A DNA stretch of 32,228 nt from Ephemerocybe angulata (GCA_013368325.1 JAACJK010000029.1:1-32228); one strand, 5' to 3'. Shown: positions 10,991 through 22,921, numbered from the stretch's first letter. Numbers and translations: made by a program. Notes: a model not told the origin generated them from the sequence alone.

Positions 10991-11839
10991 ATAAGCGCCC
11001 GTCGATGCTGACAGCTCTTTTTTTTTCTCAAATACCTTGGCCCGAGTTTCGAGAGGGCTCGAGGAGAACTGTGGCATGGATTCTATATATGTTCTTAAAT
11101 GTGTCTACTGATGTATTTTATCTCGTAAGTATAAGCAGAAAATAGTGGTCTTCAAAAAATTGACTGGGTGGGGAATCGAACGCACCGACCTCTGAGGCGG
11201 GAAAAATATTCAACGTCCGCTCTTTGGGAAATTACCTGTTGTTGTCCTCCAACATAATCATTCCTTCTGCCTGCTGTTCGTTATCAGTGTCACTACCCCG
11301 CAGAGGACGTGTCAACAGGAACTACAAGCGCCTTTCGTGAGGGCACAGGTCTAATTCCAGCGCAGTTTCCGAACCTCGTCAGAAATTCCCTTCCTCGTTC
11401 TCAGAACCCGGGAGGAACTCCCCATGCCTGCTTCTGGCTGGCGATCACTGACCCAAGTGCTCAAGATAAGCTGGGCATCAAAGATTCATATCCTATCCTC
11501 AGGCTCACTAGCAACTCACTAGCGCTATCGTTGAACGAGGCGGTGAAGACGATAGCAGCTCTATGCACAGCTTCCCCAGGATGGGATCTATAGACCTCGT
11601 AAACCCCGCAAGCCGCCACAATGAATCCAGGCACATCTCTACAGCTTTGGGACCGGCATAGGCGCCTGTGGTCGGCGCACGTCACTCGTGACAGGGTCGC
11701 AGGCTCGATGAGAAGGTTCTTAAAGTCTAACGTACCAGTGGGTTCCAGCAATTGCCCGGTTCCAACCTCCCTCTTGTCCACCCCCCACACACACGGACTT
11801 TTCTTGGGTCATCCCTCTCTCCGTTGGATTTGACTCAGG
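10991..11839. other. Intergenic region between cutinase and receptor genes
   Basis: The first part is the cutinase 3' UTR, with a T9 tract near 11022. A tRNA-like remnant lies at 11162-11226. The rest has modest open frames on both strands (11309-11593 +, 11461-11790 -), without recognisable motifs or splicing support. The last part should hold the promoter of the receptor gene at 11840. Confidence 0.4.
11162..11226 (-). other. Degenerate tRNA-like 3' half
   Basis: Read on the minus strand, this stretch contains AGAGCGGACG, AGAGGTCGG and GTTCGATTCCCCACCCAGTC, in the order of a tRNA D-arm end, variable region and T-loop/acceptor strand. The T-stem pairs poorly and no matching 5' acceptor strand (GACTGGG) lies upstream, so a working tRNA cannot be drawn. 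It may be a tRNA relic or part of a tRNA-derived SINE. Confidence 0.25.
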
Positions 11840-13618
11840 ATGTCTTCCTCTCTATGCACTGGGTTCACCTTCGACCAGAGGTTGGGAATGTATCTGGGGA
11901 TACAGTCATCCTTGTGAGTAAAGAGCGACGCATGCTCTTTCATCCATTGTGCGGGCAGGTTACTGACCGCGACTTTCTTTAGCCTCTCGGCGGCGGCAGT
12001 AATCATACTGCTGTCCTACGCTTTCGTACGTATGCTAGCATGTCGAAACTGGAGAAGTTGAACCCACTAGGATGTAGATTCGATGGTGGAAACGTCGAGG
12101 GCAGAAGAGCCAGTACATGGACGCCTCCGGGTCGAGCCTTTTCCTCAATTTAATGGTCGCAGACCTTCTGCAAGCCATCGGCTCGATGCCTAGCATTCGG
12201 TGGATGAGGGAGGGGGTGAGTAGGACTATCCTCATCTTGGCGATCTTTACTCACCGGGGACGACCCTTCTAGACAGTGACTGCGGGCTCGCTCTGCACGG
12301 CGCAAGCCGTTATCAAGCAAATTGGTATCAACGGGGTGGCACTATCGTTCGTACTAGTTATCATGTTGTTTGTGTATGCCTTCTCTAACTAGTCTTTTGC
12401 TTCGTGCCTCACTATGTTCGCCTCATCGTGCTTGGTTTGAGCAGATCCTTGGTATGTGCTGAACGCCAGTCTGTTCGCCAAAGAGTTGGAACTGACGCTT
12501 GTGGATTTAACAGTGTATCGGCATCCACACCTTTGGAGTTTTAGTCCTGCAATGGAAGGTGCCTCGGCACGCCTCGAAGCTCGCAGTCGTCTTTATTTGG
12601 GTCTTCATTGCCCTCGTCGTCGGGATACCGAATGCAGTGCATAGGAAGGAGGTTTACTACGGACCCACCGGCTACTGTGAGTCTCGAGAATCCTTTCTTT
12701 TCATTTAGTAGTGTTAAACACAATCTACAGGGTGCTGGATCGACAAGAAGCATACCGCTGCTCGGATCGTCACCGAGTACGTATGGGTCTGGGCGTCAGG
12801 ACTCATTATGGCCATATTGTATGGCATAATGTTCCTGGTAATGCGCGGATTTCTTGTCGTCGACGGAGGCATCAAGTTCGCCAACCGAAGCCGTGTGAGG
12901 GCCGATTTGGGCTCGGCAGACACTGAAGAGGAAATGGCTGCGAAGCAAATGGCAAACCTTCTCCTGTTGTACGTCCCATCCGGCTCTATCTCACTTTCTT
13001 TGCCTGATCAATAATGTTTCCAGTTACCCTGCCGTCTATATCATCTGCGTCTTCCCCAACAGCCTTTCAAGATGGCTTTCATTCACCGAGACCACAGATG
13101 CCACAGACACTGGCGGCGTCCCCTTCCAATACACGCTGTTTGCGTCGGCGCTCTTCGCCTTCTCCGGACTTTTCAATGTAATTTTGTACTTCTCAACCCG
13201 TCCGGAGTACGCAGTTGGCCCATCCGCAGAACACACCACCGTAACCGCCACCCTCCCCACCACAGCCAACACTGGACACCTCCCCCATCACGACGACAGC
13301 AAACAACCATCGCCAAACGAAGAGGGGGCATACCCAGCCCTCGAGCTTCACAAGACTCAATACGGTCGTCAGCAGAACGGACTCGGGCACACCAATGGTG
13401 CGACGGTTCTTACGGACGCTTCGCTCACCCAGTCGCCACCTTCAAGGGTCCTCTCCCTTGGTCAGTCTACCATCACGAACGCCTCTGGGCATGGGCATCT
13501 GTCAGGACAACACAGTGCAAGTAGACTTGGAAGCGCGACACATACAGCGGCAAGCCGAGGACCATCATACCAGGTTGACGACGACGATGACGGTGATTAT
13601 GGAAGGTTGCCCAGCTAG
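11840..13618 (+). CDS. Seven-transmembrane G-protein-coupled receptor, cAMP-receptor/Git3-like
   Basis: This is a putative plasma-membrane receptor acting through heterotrimeric G proteins; the ligand is unknown. The model has eight exons and 443 residues: 11840-11913, 11983-12025, 12078-12215, 12273-12346, 12445-12451 (7 nt), 12514-12676, 12731-12968 and 13024-13618. Hydrophobic segments run from helix 1 (AAAVIILLSYAF) through LFLNLMVADLLQAIGS, the cysteine of AGSLCTAQAV, LCIGIHTFGVLVLQW, LAVVFIWVFIALVVGIPNA, YVWVWASGLIMAILYGIMF and YPAVYIICVFPN to FASALFAFSGLFNVILYF. YWCWIDKKH in the second outer loop is typical of this receptor class. The C-terminal tail is long and S/T/H-rich and ends in an acidic DDDDD stretch. 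All phases agree and no frame break is seen. It does not resemble the STE3 pheromone receptors, so a mating-type role is unlikely. Confidence 0.88.
12445..12451 (+). other. 7-nt microexon of the receptor gene
   Basis: Exon 4 ends in frame after two bases of a codon at 12346, and exon 6 must begin in phase 0 at 12514 (CIGIHTF). The stretch GCAG|ATCCTTG|GTATGT supplies exactly the seven bases needed and restores ALSSLCIGIHTF, which matches the third-helix pattern of this family. No longer exon with proper splice sites does so. The call is inferred from phase and motif only. Confidence 0.7.
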
Positions 13619-15131
13619 ATGTTTGGACACCCGGCATGCAACCCACTTTCATCACTTTTTATATCCTCTGACTTTCTAATAGTATGTAGTACCTTTCGGA
13701 CATGTATCATTTTATACTGTATGAATGAAGATACCCACTGTTGTAATACCACAGCTGCGCCGCGCGTGCGGCGATAATGAAACGTCCTCGGGCTTTACTT
13801 CGGTGCGTCTCCGTACTACGTATGCATATGAAATTGTCGAATTCGGAATGACGTCCCCAGGGTCTTCAATTGATTCGTGAATTGTCCTCATTTGCCCCCG
13901 AGTGTCCCTGACCCTCCACATGCCTTCATCCGCTGCACCCGAGCCGCAAATCATCGCCAGCGGAGCCAAAAGGGCGGGCCACAATTAATTTGATGGGAGG
14001 GAACCAGACGCACGAGGAGGAATACGAAGAACGACGGTTCTATAGTCTAAGGCTATGATGCAAACTACCATCTCCCGATCCATGATATCGCACCCGTCCG
14101 CCCTCGCCTATCTATCGCTTAGGCACCGCTTCTTCATCTAACGCACTCAAGTATCTTCGTCCCGCTCACCCGTCTGCTTTTTTATTGTAATGAGGACGAC
14201 GCTGGGTCTCGCTGGGTACCGGTAGACAGGCGCCAACGGCCGGTTATCATAGGCGCCGGCTCCTCCACGTTACCCAGCGCTTCTTACTCCTCCCCGCATT
14301 TACACCCGATAAATTCGTGGAGCTGGTCGCTATATCCCATGAACAAGAACAGAGCGCCCGAGAAGACAGTGTGAATATGTCGAAGGAAGCAAAAGGCCGG
14401 AATTGACATTAATCTACAGTGCACATGGGTTCGGCGCTTCCTAGGGTGTCGCGCATATTGGACCCGGCTACCGGGTGTCTGTCGCCCGCTAGATATCACG
14501 CCTGAGTCGAGGGTCCAGAGGGTGCAGGCAGGAGACAACAACGGGCAGTGCTGAGGCGAGGATGGAATTTTGTTACAGATGCATATTAATATTTGAGTGC
14601 GGCGATGGAGATGGATCGTGAATCTAGGTGTCGTATACTACATGGAATGGACGGACTGATGGACGACGGGCGGGGAAGACCCAAGAAGAGCCCCAGGCTC
14701 GTATGAAATCGTAAAGAAGGAAGGGGTTGGATTCATGCAGATGTAGAGGGGGAATAGCAGGTAAGAGAGTCACTAGTCAGGCTGGGAGATTGTGAATTAC
14801 ATATAAGCCAATGAAGGTATAGGTGTTTTGAACAGGTCGCGAAGAAGCATGCAGGGTGTGTAAAGAATATGCAAATTGAAGGAAAGAGGTATGGTTGGTG
14901 ACACGAAATAGTCAATGAATAGAATACGCCAAACAAGAATTTAAAGGTAGGTGACGATAACGTATTAACCCAAGAAAAGAAGGTCTGAAAGAGTACCACG
15001 AAATAAAGAAGTCGAAACCAAGACAGGACGAAGGAAGCAGAACTCAAATTCAGAAGAAGAAAGACAAAAGAAACGACCCCAGAACGAGACGAAAAGACCC
15101 GACACACGGGCCTCAAACTTCCTCTCCGAGG
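13619..15131. other. Convergent intergenic region with a spaced inverted repeat
   Basis: This 1.5-kb gap lies between the receptor gene (+) and the long DUF6593 gene (-). It should contain both 3' UTRs. The right part (about 14730-15120) is A/G-rich on the plus strand and keeps a long minus-strand frame open through composition only. A 9-bp inverted repeat at 14210-14279 is the main structure. No gene is recognisable. Confidence 0.5.
14210..14279. repeat. Inverted repeat, possible hairpin
   Basis: The sequence cgctgggta (14210-14218) is matched by tacccagcg (14271-14279). The 52-nt interior holds two copies of ggcgcc and a gccgg/ccgg pair that can extend the fold. A second cgctgggt copy lies just upstream at 14200. 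It could be a short MITE-like relic or an RNA hairpin in a 3' UTR; nothing more can be said from sequence. Confidence 0.4.
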
Positions 15132-17472
15132 CTACGGTGCAGCCATCCCATCTGGCTTTACATTTCCATACATCGCCTCACTCTCATTATACGCAGGCGG
15201 CGGCACATCATAGAACGCCGCCGGCAGAGGAGGCAACGTCCTCCCCGACGGACTCGACAACACCTGCACCCACTGCCCATTCTCCTCATCCTCCTCATCC
15301 CTCCCAATGCCCCCATGTGTGTGACTCGCCTTGCGCAACGGGGACGTCGGAATCCTAATAGTCGGTGGCTGATGCCCGCCGTGATGACTCTGCTGGTGGA
15401 GCGAGTGGTACTGTTGTTGTTGCTGTTGTGTGGACTGCTGCCGTAGCATCTGCACGGTCGCAGCTGTCACCCGAAGCTCCTCCTGTAAAATGTCCGGTCG
15501 TGGGCTGCTTGGGTCCATGGATATCGGAGTGGGGGGCAGCGACCTTTGCGACGGTGCCAGGCTCGCATGGCTGCCTGCTGGCGATGCATAATGATGATGC
15601 GGGTTGAAGGTGGGCAGTGGGGCTAGCAACTCTGGTTCTTGCTGGGGGCACCCCTCCTCCGCAAGCGTCGCGTGGCTTCGAGCACGGCAGAGTGTGTTTG
15701 AGATGGTGTTGTGAGATGAAGATGATGAGGACGTTGGAGGACGTTGGCGGGGGAGGGGAACACTTGGCAAAGGACGTGGAGAGGTCGTTCGGCCTCTTTG
15801 CCCACCTATCGTCATACTTCGCGTCCTTCCAACCTGTGGTTGGGAAGAGGCCGCTGGTGGTGCGACTGGAGATACTGACGGCGTGTCACCCGATGTTGAA
15901 GGTCGCCGGGCCTTAGGTGGAGGCTGAGGACGCGCTTCGAAAGGCACAAGCCCTCTGGGCAGTGATTCGGAGCGCGGGCTGGTGTTCAAATGCAACTGTT
16001 GGCTAGGCGGTCTTGGAAGCTCGCGGAGAAGCTCCCTAGAAAGAGGCGAAGCGGCCCTCGATAGGTTTTGGCTCGTATCACGAAGTGACTGGTTTGAGTG
16101 TGCGTACCGCAGGGGGATGGGAGGCACAGGGGGTAGGTCCTCGCCAGGGTAGAAGGATGGGTCTATGTAGTTATGCGAAGGCGGGTGTGATAAGCTTGCT
16201 GGGTAATTCATGGAGGCTGGGCTTCCCGCGCGAGTGTGGACAACCGCATCTTCCATACCGTCATCCTCATCTTCCGAGTCAGACGATAAGGAAAGCATCG
16301 ATTGGGGAAGGAACATGGACTGGTCGCCAGTCGTCTGATAGCTGGACCGATATTGCGAGTGGGAGGACGACGATCTGCCGCCGAAAATGCCATGGCCAAA
16401 GTGAGAGAAATTCGTAGGCGAAATGGGAGTGGGAGGGAAAGAATTCGAGTTGTCGGACGCTGAGAAATTCGAAGCCGTGTCCCCGCTCAGTTTTGGATAG
16501 ATTGGTTCGCGATACATGATTTTGCGCAATTGCGAAGCGGTCGCCTCGAGTGAGCTAGCGTCGCCCCCGAGGGGATTGGGGACCGTAACGCTCTTCTCTT
16601 CGTAGATCTTGACAAGCATCCACTCTTGCAGATCCGTGAGAAGCAGCATCGACGTTATCACCAGGTAGTCCAACAGGAGAATGTAGACCCCTTGGTGGTA
16701 CAGAACGCTGCGAGAGTCGTACTTATCTCGGAGAGTTTCGTAAACCGTGAGTTTCATGGGTCGTTTGTCCTTTGCGGCTTCCAGAATTGCTATGGGGCCC
16801 TTGAGGTTATGACCTGTACACTGTATTTGACGTCAGTAGACGATCGCCAGGGAAATCAGATGGGAACGCACCCAAAAGGCGTCCCCTCTTCGTTTCCACT
16901 TCAAGGAGTGAGAATAGTTTGGCATGTTGAATCTACGGGCAGAGCTGATCGAGAGCGCGCGTTACAGACGTCCTTGGGTTCCATTTTACAGCACTGGGAA
17001 CTCACTTTGCTTTCGGACCTGGTCGCAGCAGCGTTTCCCCGCCAATGTACCGCTGGTTTCCCATCTGTATTTCCACCCCGTCCGACACCTCCTTCCCCTT
17101 AATCCTGGTTGGCAGAAACTTTGGCCATCGGACAGTAGCAAATTGCATGGTCCCTCCGGTGGGGCTGCTCCGCGTCAGGGTCGTGGAAGCGCCCGTCGTC
17201 CGCATTGTGTACAGGGGCGTTTTCGATACATCATCCGTGATAGTCGTGTCGATAAACGAGCGTGATGAAGCCCTAAGGGTGAGTAGGGCTGGTTTCTCGA
17301 GGGCAGGGGGCTGTTCGGGCGCCTCTCCTTGGCGGGAGAAGCTGGGGAGCCTGACAGAAGGGAGCAGGGAGATCCTCGACGGGGCAGAGCTGGTGGATGC
17401 CTGATCCGAGCCTGAAGGGGTATCCGACTTGCCCTTGCGATCCCAAGAGAAGGCGTCGAAGGGGCCGACCAT
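15132..17472 (-). CDS. Long DUF6593-like protein with low-complexity C-terminal tail
   Basis: DUF6593 is a fungal domain of unknown function, expanded in basidiomycetes. Three exons (17472-17006, 16932-16872, 16820-15132) give 738 residues with all phases consistent. The start is the first in-frame ATG (MVGPFDAFSWD). The domain-like part, about residues 55-280, contains TPLYTMRTTGASTTLTR, MQFATVRWPKFLP, SLKWKRRGDAFWC, GPIAILEAA, MKLTVYETL and the helical YILLLDYLVITSMLLLTDLQ. The remaining 450 or so residues are rich in S, P, H and R, with a polyglutamine run (gene strand of 15411-15428) and SPR/PPTP patches that look like phosphorylation or SH3-binding sites. The tail is much longer than in the second DUF6593 protein of this window (24123-24914). 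The domain name is from remembered family patterns; the gene model itself is firm. Confidence 0.8.
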
Positions 17473-18083
17473 ATCCTCGGCGCAGGGCGGCAAGAGGGTT
17501 CGAGGTAGAGTTGCAGGTGAAAGGTGCAATCTGGAAAGCCGGTATGGCTGTAGTGCTGAGGTAAGGTGAGATCAGGAGGACCATAAGACGAGATTGATGG
17601 GGAGGGGGTTGACCCAACGCAACAATGCGCTCCATCACCCTGCTGAGGGCTTCTCAAGAATAAGTCCAGGAATAGCGATCTATAGCGATGCCGTTGGAGA
17701 ACGGCCACAGACGGCCACTTCGGTTCCAGTTCTAGCCACTTATCCCCGCAACTGGCAGGGATCTCCGGCGAGACCTCAGCGAAGAACAGTTGAGCCTGCC
17801 TGTGATAACAGATGGATCTCTCGTATCAGAGTGCATCAGACCCAGATAACGTAGTCTCTGTCGAAACGATGCGCCCCAGCGAGCGCCAGCTGGCCCTCGC
17901 GACGAGCGCTTGCAGCGAGCAGAACGTGAATTGCAGCGACATACCGGTCGGGCGTTCCCATGAACGGAGGAAGCAAGGAAGGTCACACTTTCCCACCAAC
18001 GGCTAGCCAAACAAGGGTGGCAGTAAATAAATCGCAACAACATTCTTCGCGTCTTGCACACAACTTTCACCTCAATCAACACC
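17473..18083. promoter_or_regulatory. Divergent promoter region between the long DUF6593 gene (-) and CHZ1 (+)
   Basis: This 611-nt gap lies between two divergent start codons and must contain both promoters. Just upstream of CHZ1 it shows caactttcacctcaatcaac, a C/A-rich leader typical of fungal 5' UTRs. I see no clear TATA box or other gene. Confidence 0.5.
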
Positions 18084-18524
18084 ATGTCTTCCAACATTAC
18101 TGACCCCAACAACCAGCAGTGAGTTCCCCCTCATGTACGACGAGGACTGCTTTGCTCACAGACTACCAGGACCGGCGTCGCTGCCACCGCGTCGCCCTCA
18201 GGAAAGGGCAAAGAGCGCGCGGCGCCCGCTGACCAGTCCATGGAGGAGGAAGAGGAGGAAGACGAAGAAGAAGAAGACGAGGAGGAAGAGGAAGAGATGG
18301 AGGAGGACGATGAGGAAGAGGTGTGTCCACACGGCTGGTTTACGCGTCGCGTCCATTCATGCTCACATGCAAATGTTCAGGAATTCGAGGAGATCGACCC
18401 CACTGCCATCGTCGGTCGCCGAACTCGCGGTGTCCGCGTCGACTATACCTCCCAGGAGGCTCTGGCCAAGGCCGGTCTCACTGGCAATGAAGCCGACGAG
18501 GATGAGGATGAGGAAATGAACTAA
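18084..18524 (+). CDS. CHZ1: CHZ1, histone H2A.Z-H2B chaperone
   Basis: Chz1 is a nuclear chaperone that binds H2A.Z-H2B dimers and helps deliver them for SWR1-dependent exchange. Three exons (18084-18118, 18170-18320, 18381-18524) give 109 residues. The N-terminus is disordered (MSSNITDPNNQQTGVAATAS) and contains a GKGKER patch, followed by an acidic run made almost only of E and D. The CHZ motif follows: EFEEIDPTAIVGRRTRG, then VRVDYTSQEALAKAG, and an acidic end EDEDEEMN. The GRRTRG core is the residue set known to contact the histone dimer. Intron 2 (18321-18380) lies between the acidic run and the motif and has no in-frame stop, so its retention would give an insert rather than a truncation. 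Frame and length are normal. Confidence 0.93.
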
Positions 18525-21500
18525 TTTACAACCCCTTAAAGTCCCACATTGTTGGTGTACGTCGCGTCAGTTCTTTTTCATTGTTGTTCCGGAACGAAAG
18601 CTCATTCCATCCCCAGTGTATGTGCTCTGTATCTTGTAAAAGCCGTGTATCTTGCACCAAGAATGCTGTTGTATGTGCTATTATTCCAACACCGGCCCTC
18701 GATGCTTCTTGCCCGATGATTCATCCGTCGATCCGCTGTACGGTAAGGTTAGCATTCCGAAAGCCTACAGACAACCTCGATCATCAAAAGATGTAGTACA
18801 TCTTGGGTCGAGGAGATAAGCAGGGTGCCTCGTCGGCAGTCGCCCAACCATTCATGACGAGACGCTGTGTTGTACCATTAATGATTTCGATCTACATTAC
18901 AGATCCCAATCATGGAGGGGTATCTGCTTGCCCAGCGGAACCACATGCTTAGCTGCAGATGCGTTCACGCCGGTGTCGAGGTGGTTGCTACATACTCTAT
19001 TGCGGTGTTTCGTCACCGCAGTGGCGGCGCGTCGGGTTACTAGGTTTCCACCCGCTCGCAATGTGTGTCCATATTCCGTAAAAATTCCTTCTTGTTCTGA
19101 ACCTCATGCAAGGGGTAACATCACGGTTAGCACCCGTATGGGAGCGGTAGTAGAGGGGAGGAAAACCTAGGAAAGCTAGATGGTCAATACCACAGCTAAC
19201 TTCTTATTATCCTTGACGTGGGATGGAATGGCGCCGATGCTCGCTGATGCCTCACATCCATCCGCCTTCTTATTCTTCGCATCATATATCCTAGGCAGAC
19301 TCCCGGTGTGGGTCTGGTTGCCTTGTCCTTTGGCATGTCTGTCTGCTTCGTGGCGATGGCTACCAAATGGCTACCCTCGGTCATTAGAATCAGCTGGGGG
19401 TGGCCTGACTGGTGTGCTTCTCTCGTGTTTCAATCGGACCTAGGAGATCGACGTGCTTCTGTGGCGGACGACGTTGCTGGGGTACGTGGAGGCGGCAGGG
19501 ACGCAATCTGGGGTTCGGACGCACCCCACCGTCAGTTTCTTCTCATGTGGAGGAGGCAAAACAGCTGAAGAAGACGCATAGGAACATGCATTGTTGTCTG
19601 AATCCACTCAGACCAGAGCTCACTTCGTCGGGGTTCTTTCAATTGAGCTATTGCTGCGCTGGATGGCAGGTACACCAAGAAGTCGATTGGAGTGATTAAA
19701 ATACCCTCAACCCGGAAATTACGTCTCTACCATCCAGGTCCCTGCGTGGGGTCCATCCAAGAAGTCGGTTAGTTTCTATCCATGAATTGATTCTCTACCT
19801 ACAATTCCTCTGATATCTTTGTCTTTGTCACGTCGACTTCTTGCTTCACTAGAACCGTAAACGAGGCGGCTGCGATCATCTTTCGGAGGAAACCCGCCTC
19901 CTACACGGGTGGCTTGAGGGTAAGGCATCCGGGTGTAGATGCATATCATATCCGCTCCTTCGACCTCCCGGCGTCTGGTAATCTGGAACTTGTCTAGAAC
20001 AGTATAGGGCAGCAGGATCCAATTAACCTGATCGTGAAAGTGTGTATGATATAACCTCACCGCCCCGGTCGTGACCCCGTCCGAACTACGGGCGCTTGAG
20101 CATCAGGTACGCATTGAATGCGGCTCTTTCCTCATTTTCAGATGCGAAAGGTAAATTGGCAATAAGGTGGGAAGGAAAATGCAGCATTGTGCCAGTAAGT
20201 GCTCTGATCAAGCTGTTAGCTGGACTGTGGTATAGTACCTAGCGGAAATATGTCCTTGTAGGTGAACTACTCTGGCACTCTTTGTTGACTCTTTGTGAGT
20301 CCCAACGCCACCGCCACTAGATCCCAATAGTAACCATACTCCCCTCTATTTCTCTGGCCCCTCCTCATGAATCCACTTCCCCCTCCTTTGCCCATACCTC
20401 GCCTGCCTTGGCCCACCACTCCAAAGGAGAACGCTGGAATAGAGCCATCCTGTCCTAGAGCCCCCCCCAGAGGCTAGCGAGTCACAGTTCGATCCATAGT
20501 ATGACATCGCATCAATATCTATTCGGCACGGCGAAATCAACGGCTCATGGCGATGGGAATCAGTGTCCAGCGCTCTTCCGGATTACCTTGGCGAGATCCC
20601 AATGACTCATGAGGAAGGGCGCGCTCGGGACTCGCGCCAGGGTACGAGGAGGATAGGACTACACAAGGGCGTATATAGGCCAGAGGATTGCCTGAGTACA
20701 CAGGCTCATAACAAGGGTACAGAATCATTGGGGGAAAGAGTATACAGGGTAGGCCACCATACTAGTGACGTGGCTATGCTGCTGAGTGAACTCAGTCCGA
20801 CGGACTGTGCGTGAAATTGGTGAACGGGCTAGGAAAGATGGTGCTCTGGAATATGCACAGTGCCGCTAAAACTAGCTTTAGATATATGACAGCCCTTCAA
20901 AGCCTACCTAGGTGCTATGGTCATAGCAAGACACGAGTGAGAACACTATTTGTGTGAGCAAAGTGGCTGTGCCTTGATTAGGCGCCCAACGCGTCGCGTC
21001 GCGCTTTTAATCGTGAGGACAGTCCTGCTTGTGTGCTTTGCTTATCAGAACCTCATCAAGGGTACTTTGGAAACATTGTTCTCACTGTAAGTGCTTTTTG
21101 CCATGTCACGAATTACATGCGGGATGGATGTTCAGATTTCATATCATGAAGTTACTTTCGGAGCGCGTCCATATGTTGAGGCGTCGGGACACAAGGTTCG
21201 ACAGCCCCACAGCGGGGTGCGAACGAGGTGTGACGAACGAACGAATAGGTGGTGAAGATGTAGAGGCCAAGTGCGCCGAGCATTATGGGATACGCAAATC
21301 CTGAGTCCTGACTCCTGAGCGCTGTGCACATAAATTAAAGTCGGCGCACACCATATGCAGCAATCTAAGCGCCGCGTCCGAGTAAGGAGATTTAAATATG
21401 GAGGAGGGTTCAAACAAGCGCCCACCCTTTCCAGGCTTAGCGCGCTGTCGTCCTTGCGAAGAATAGAAAGAAAGCCGCTTGAAGATCCCAAATCCGGATC

Positions 21501-22921
21501 CCCAAAGACTTGTAGGAACCGAATCCGGCGTCTCAGAGCGCCTTCAGTCTGCGGAATCTCAATGCAGCATTGCACAAGCTCCGAGTGACTGGGTCCACAG
21601 AGATCGGATTCCGGGATCACAGCCCAAGCTAGTCTATTATACCCCAGAATCTGGTGTATCGCAGGACGTGTATGGGTACACCCATGGGCATATGCCTGGG
21701 TGACCGGTGAGGGGGTGGGTCGGTATCAGGGTTCGTTGTCCTTTCCGGCTGGATATGTGCGACGGATGAGGCAGCTGAGTATGTCATGGATGATTCAGAT
21801 ATGTATGGTTGCGTCTTGTTCGCCTTTCCGCCTTTGGCTGCTACCTTGGTTAATCACCCCGGTGTGTATGTTGCAAGCTAAAGCGGGCGGTGCTTAGATA
21901 CTTTCACACCGAGCTTAGATTAAGAGGGATAGATAGCCTATCGATACTTATTTTTATTCTCTAATTTGCTTGGATGAGCGACGCTCTCCCGAAGTTTAAT
22001 TTGCTATCCGGGAGCGTCGTGGCCTGCTCTACATGATTGCTGCTAAAGGAAGGTACAACCGTCCAAAGATGCGGTATCACAACTGCAGCCTAATGATTAA
22101 AATATAACATGAGTACATCAAGTTGAAAAATACACGAGGCAGGGATGCGTTGAAGAGGAAGAAGATTGCTGGAGATTGCAACCCGAGATAGCGAGAAAAG
22201 GTAGTAAGAAGGTAGGGTAGGTTACTATACTATGGAGACACAGAGCCAAAGGATGAAGCTTGAAGCTTGATGGTCCAAAGAAAATATGATACTTTTAAAT
22301 GCAAAGCTCCGATGCGTCATGACCGTGCCACACCACTCGTAACTCGCGTGGTCCGACATGGTATCATCGCCAAGACACCACTCTCCAGATAACACTCGAA
22401 AGGTCCGTAGCCAGGTCCGTACCCGTCAAGCTCCCCCGCAACAAGGCACTCGACATTGAGTGCCAACGACTTGCCAAATGCAGACCTGCGGTGACGGCTG
22501 GGGCGTATCCGTATGAGAAGGACCCGATAGAAACTTTGCCCGAGGAGAAAGAATGCCGTCCTGCGCATGTGTAAGGTTCTGCTGGAAGTTGAGGACTTGG
22601 GCCGCGACTGCTACTCTGGGACTGCTGCGCGTCGGTTGGAAATTTTACGGTTCGGCCGGTGGATTAGAGAATGGATAGCGAGACGGGGTATAGTTTCCTT
22701 GTCATCGACCGAATGAGTCCCTGGGATAGTCCGCCTAGAGAGGTCGTCGAAGCAAGGGGATGGGGAGAGGGCGGGGTAGAGTACACAGGCCCGGCAATGA
22801 TTACGAATGGGAGCCGCGTTCCGAGGTTTGAGGGGGCCAAGAAGAGATTCCAGCTGCTTCAAGGAGAGTCACGCCAACATGAACGACGACTCTTTGCGAT
22901 ACCGAGGCGCGAAAAAGTGTT
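18525..22921. other. 4.4-kb region without a recognisable gene
   Basis: After the CHZ1 3' UTR I find no protein family, splice series or terminal repeats. The longest frames (for example 21144-21620 on the minus strand) have random-like composition and many stops nearby. A hairpin lies at 21977-22019. The right end, about 22611-22846 on the minus strand, could hold a last exon of HAP5. The region may be decayed transposon or simply intergenic DNA, and adjoins the unstable right half of the window. Confidence 0.5.
21977..22019. repeat. Hairpin-forming inverted repeat
   Basis: The arms gcgacgctctcccg and cgggagcgtcg pair over 11 bp with one bulged T, around an AT-rich loop (aagtttaatttgctatc). 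The stem is GC-rich and the loop AT-rich, so extrusion or an RNA hairpin is plausible. It lies in the gene-free region with no gene close enough to call it a terminator. Confidence 0.45.

Noticed and set aside
11840..13618. Possible mating-type locus (pheromone receptor)
   Set aside because: The receptor lacks the STE3 pattern and has a long tail and the YWCW loop of cAMP-receptor-like GPCRs; no pheromone precursor with a CaaX end was seen nearby.
14733..15116. Hydrophobic 127-codon minus frame downstream of the long DUF6593 gene
   Set aside because: The apparent membrane character comes from T/C-rich sequence in the 3' flank; it sits between a real stop codon and a convergent gene and has no family motif.
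21144..21620. 158-codon open frame on the minus strand in the gene-free block
   Set aside because: Basic, cysteine-scattered, low-information sequence with no family likeness; plausible chance frame in GC-rich DNA.
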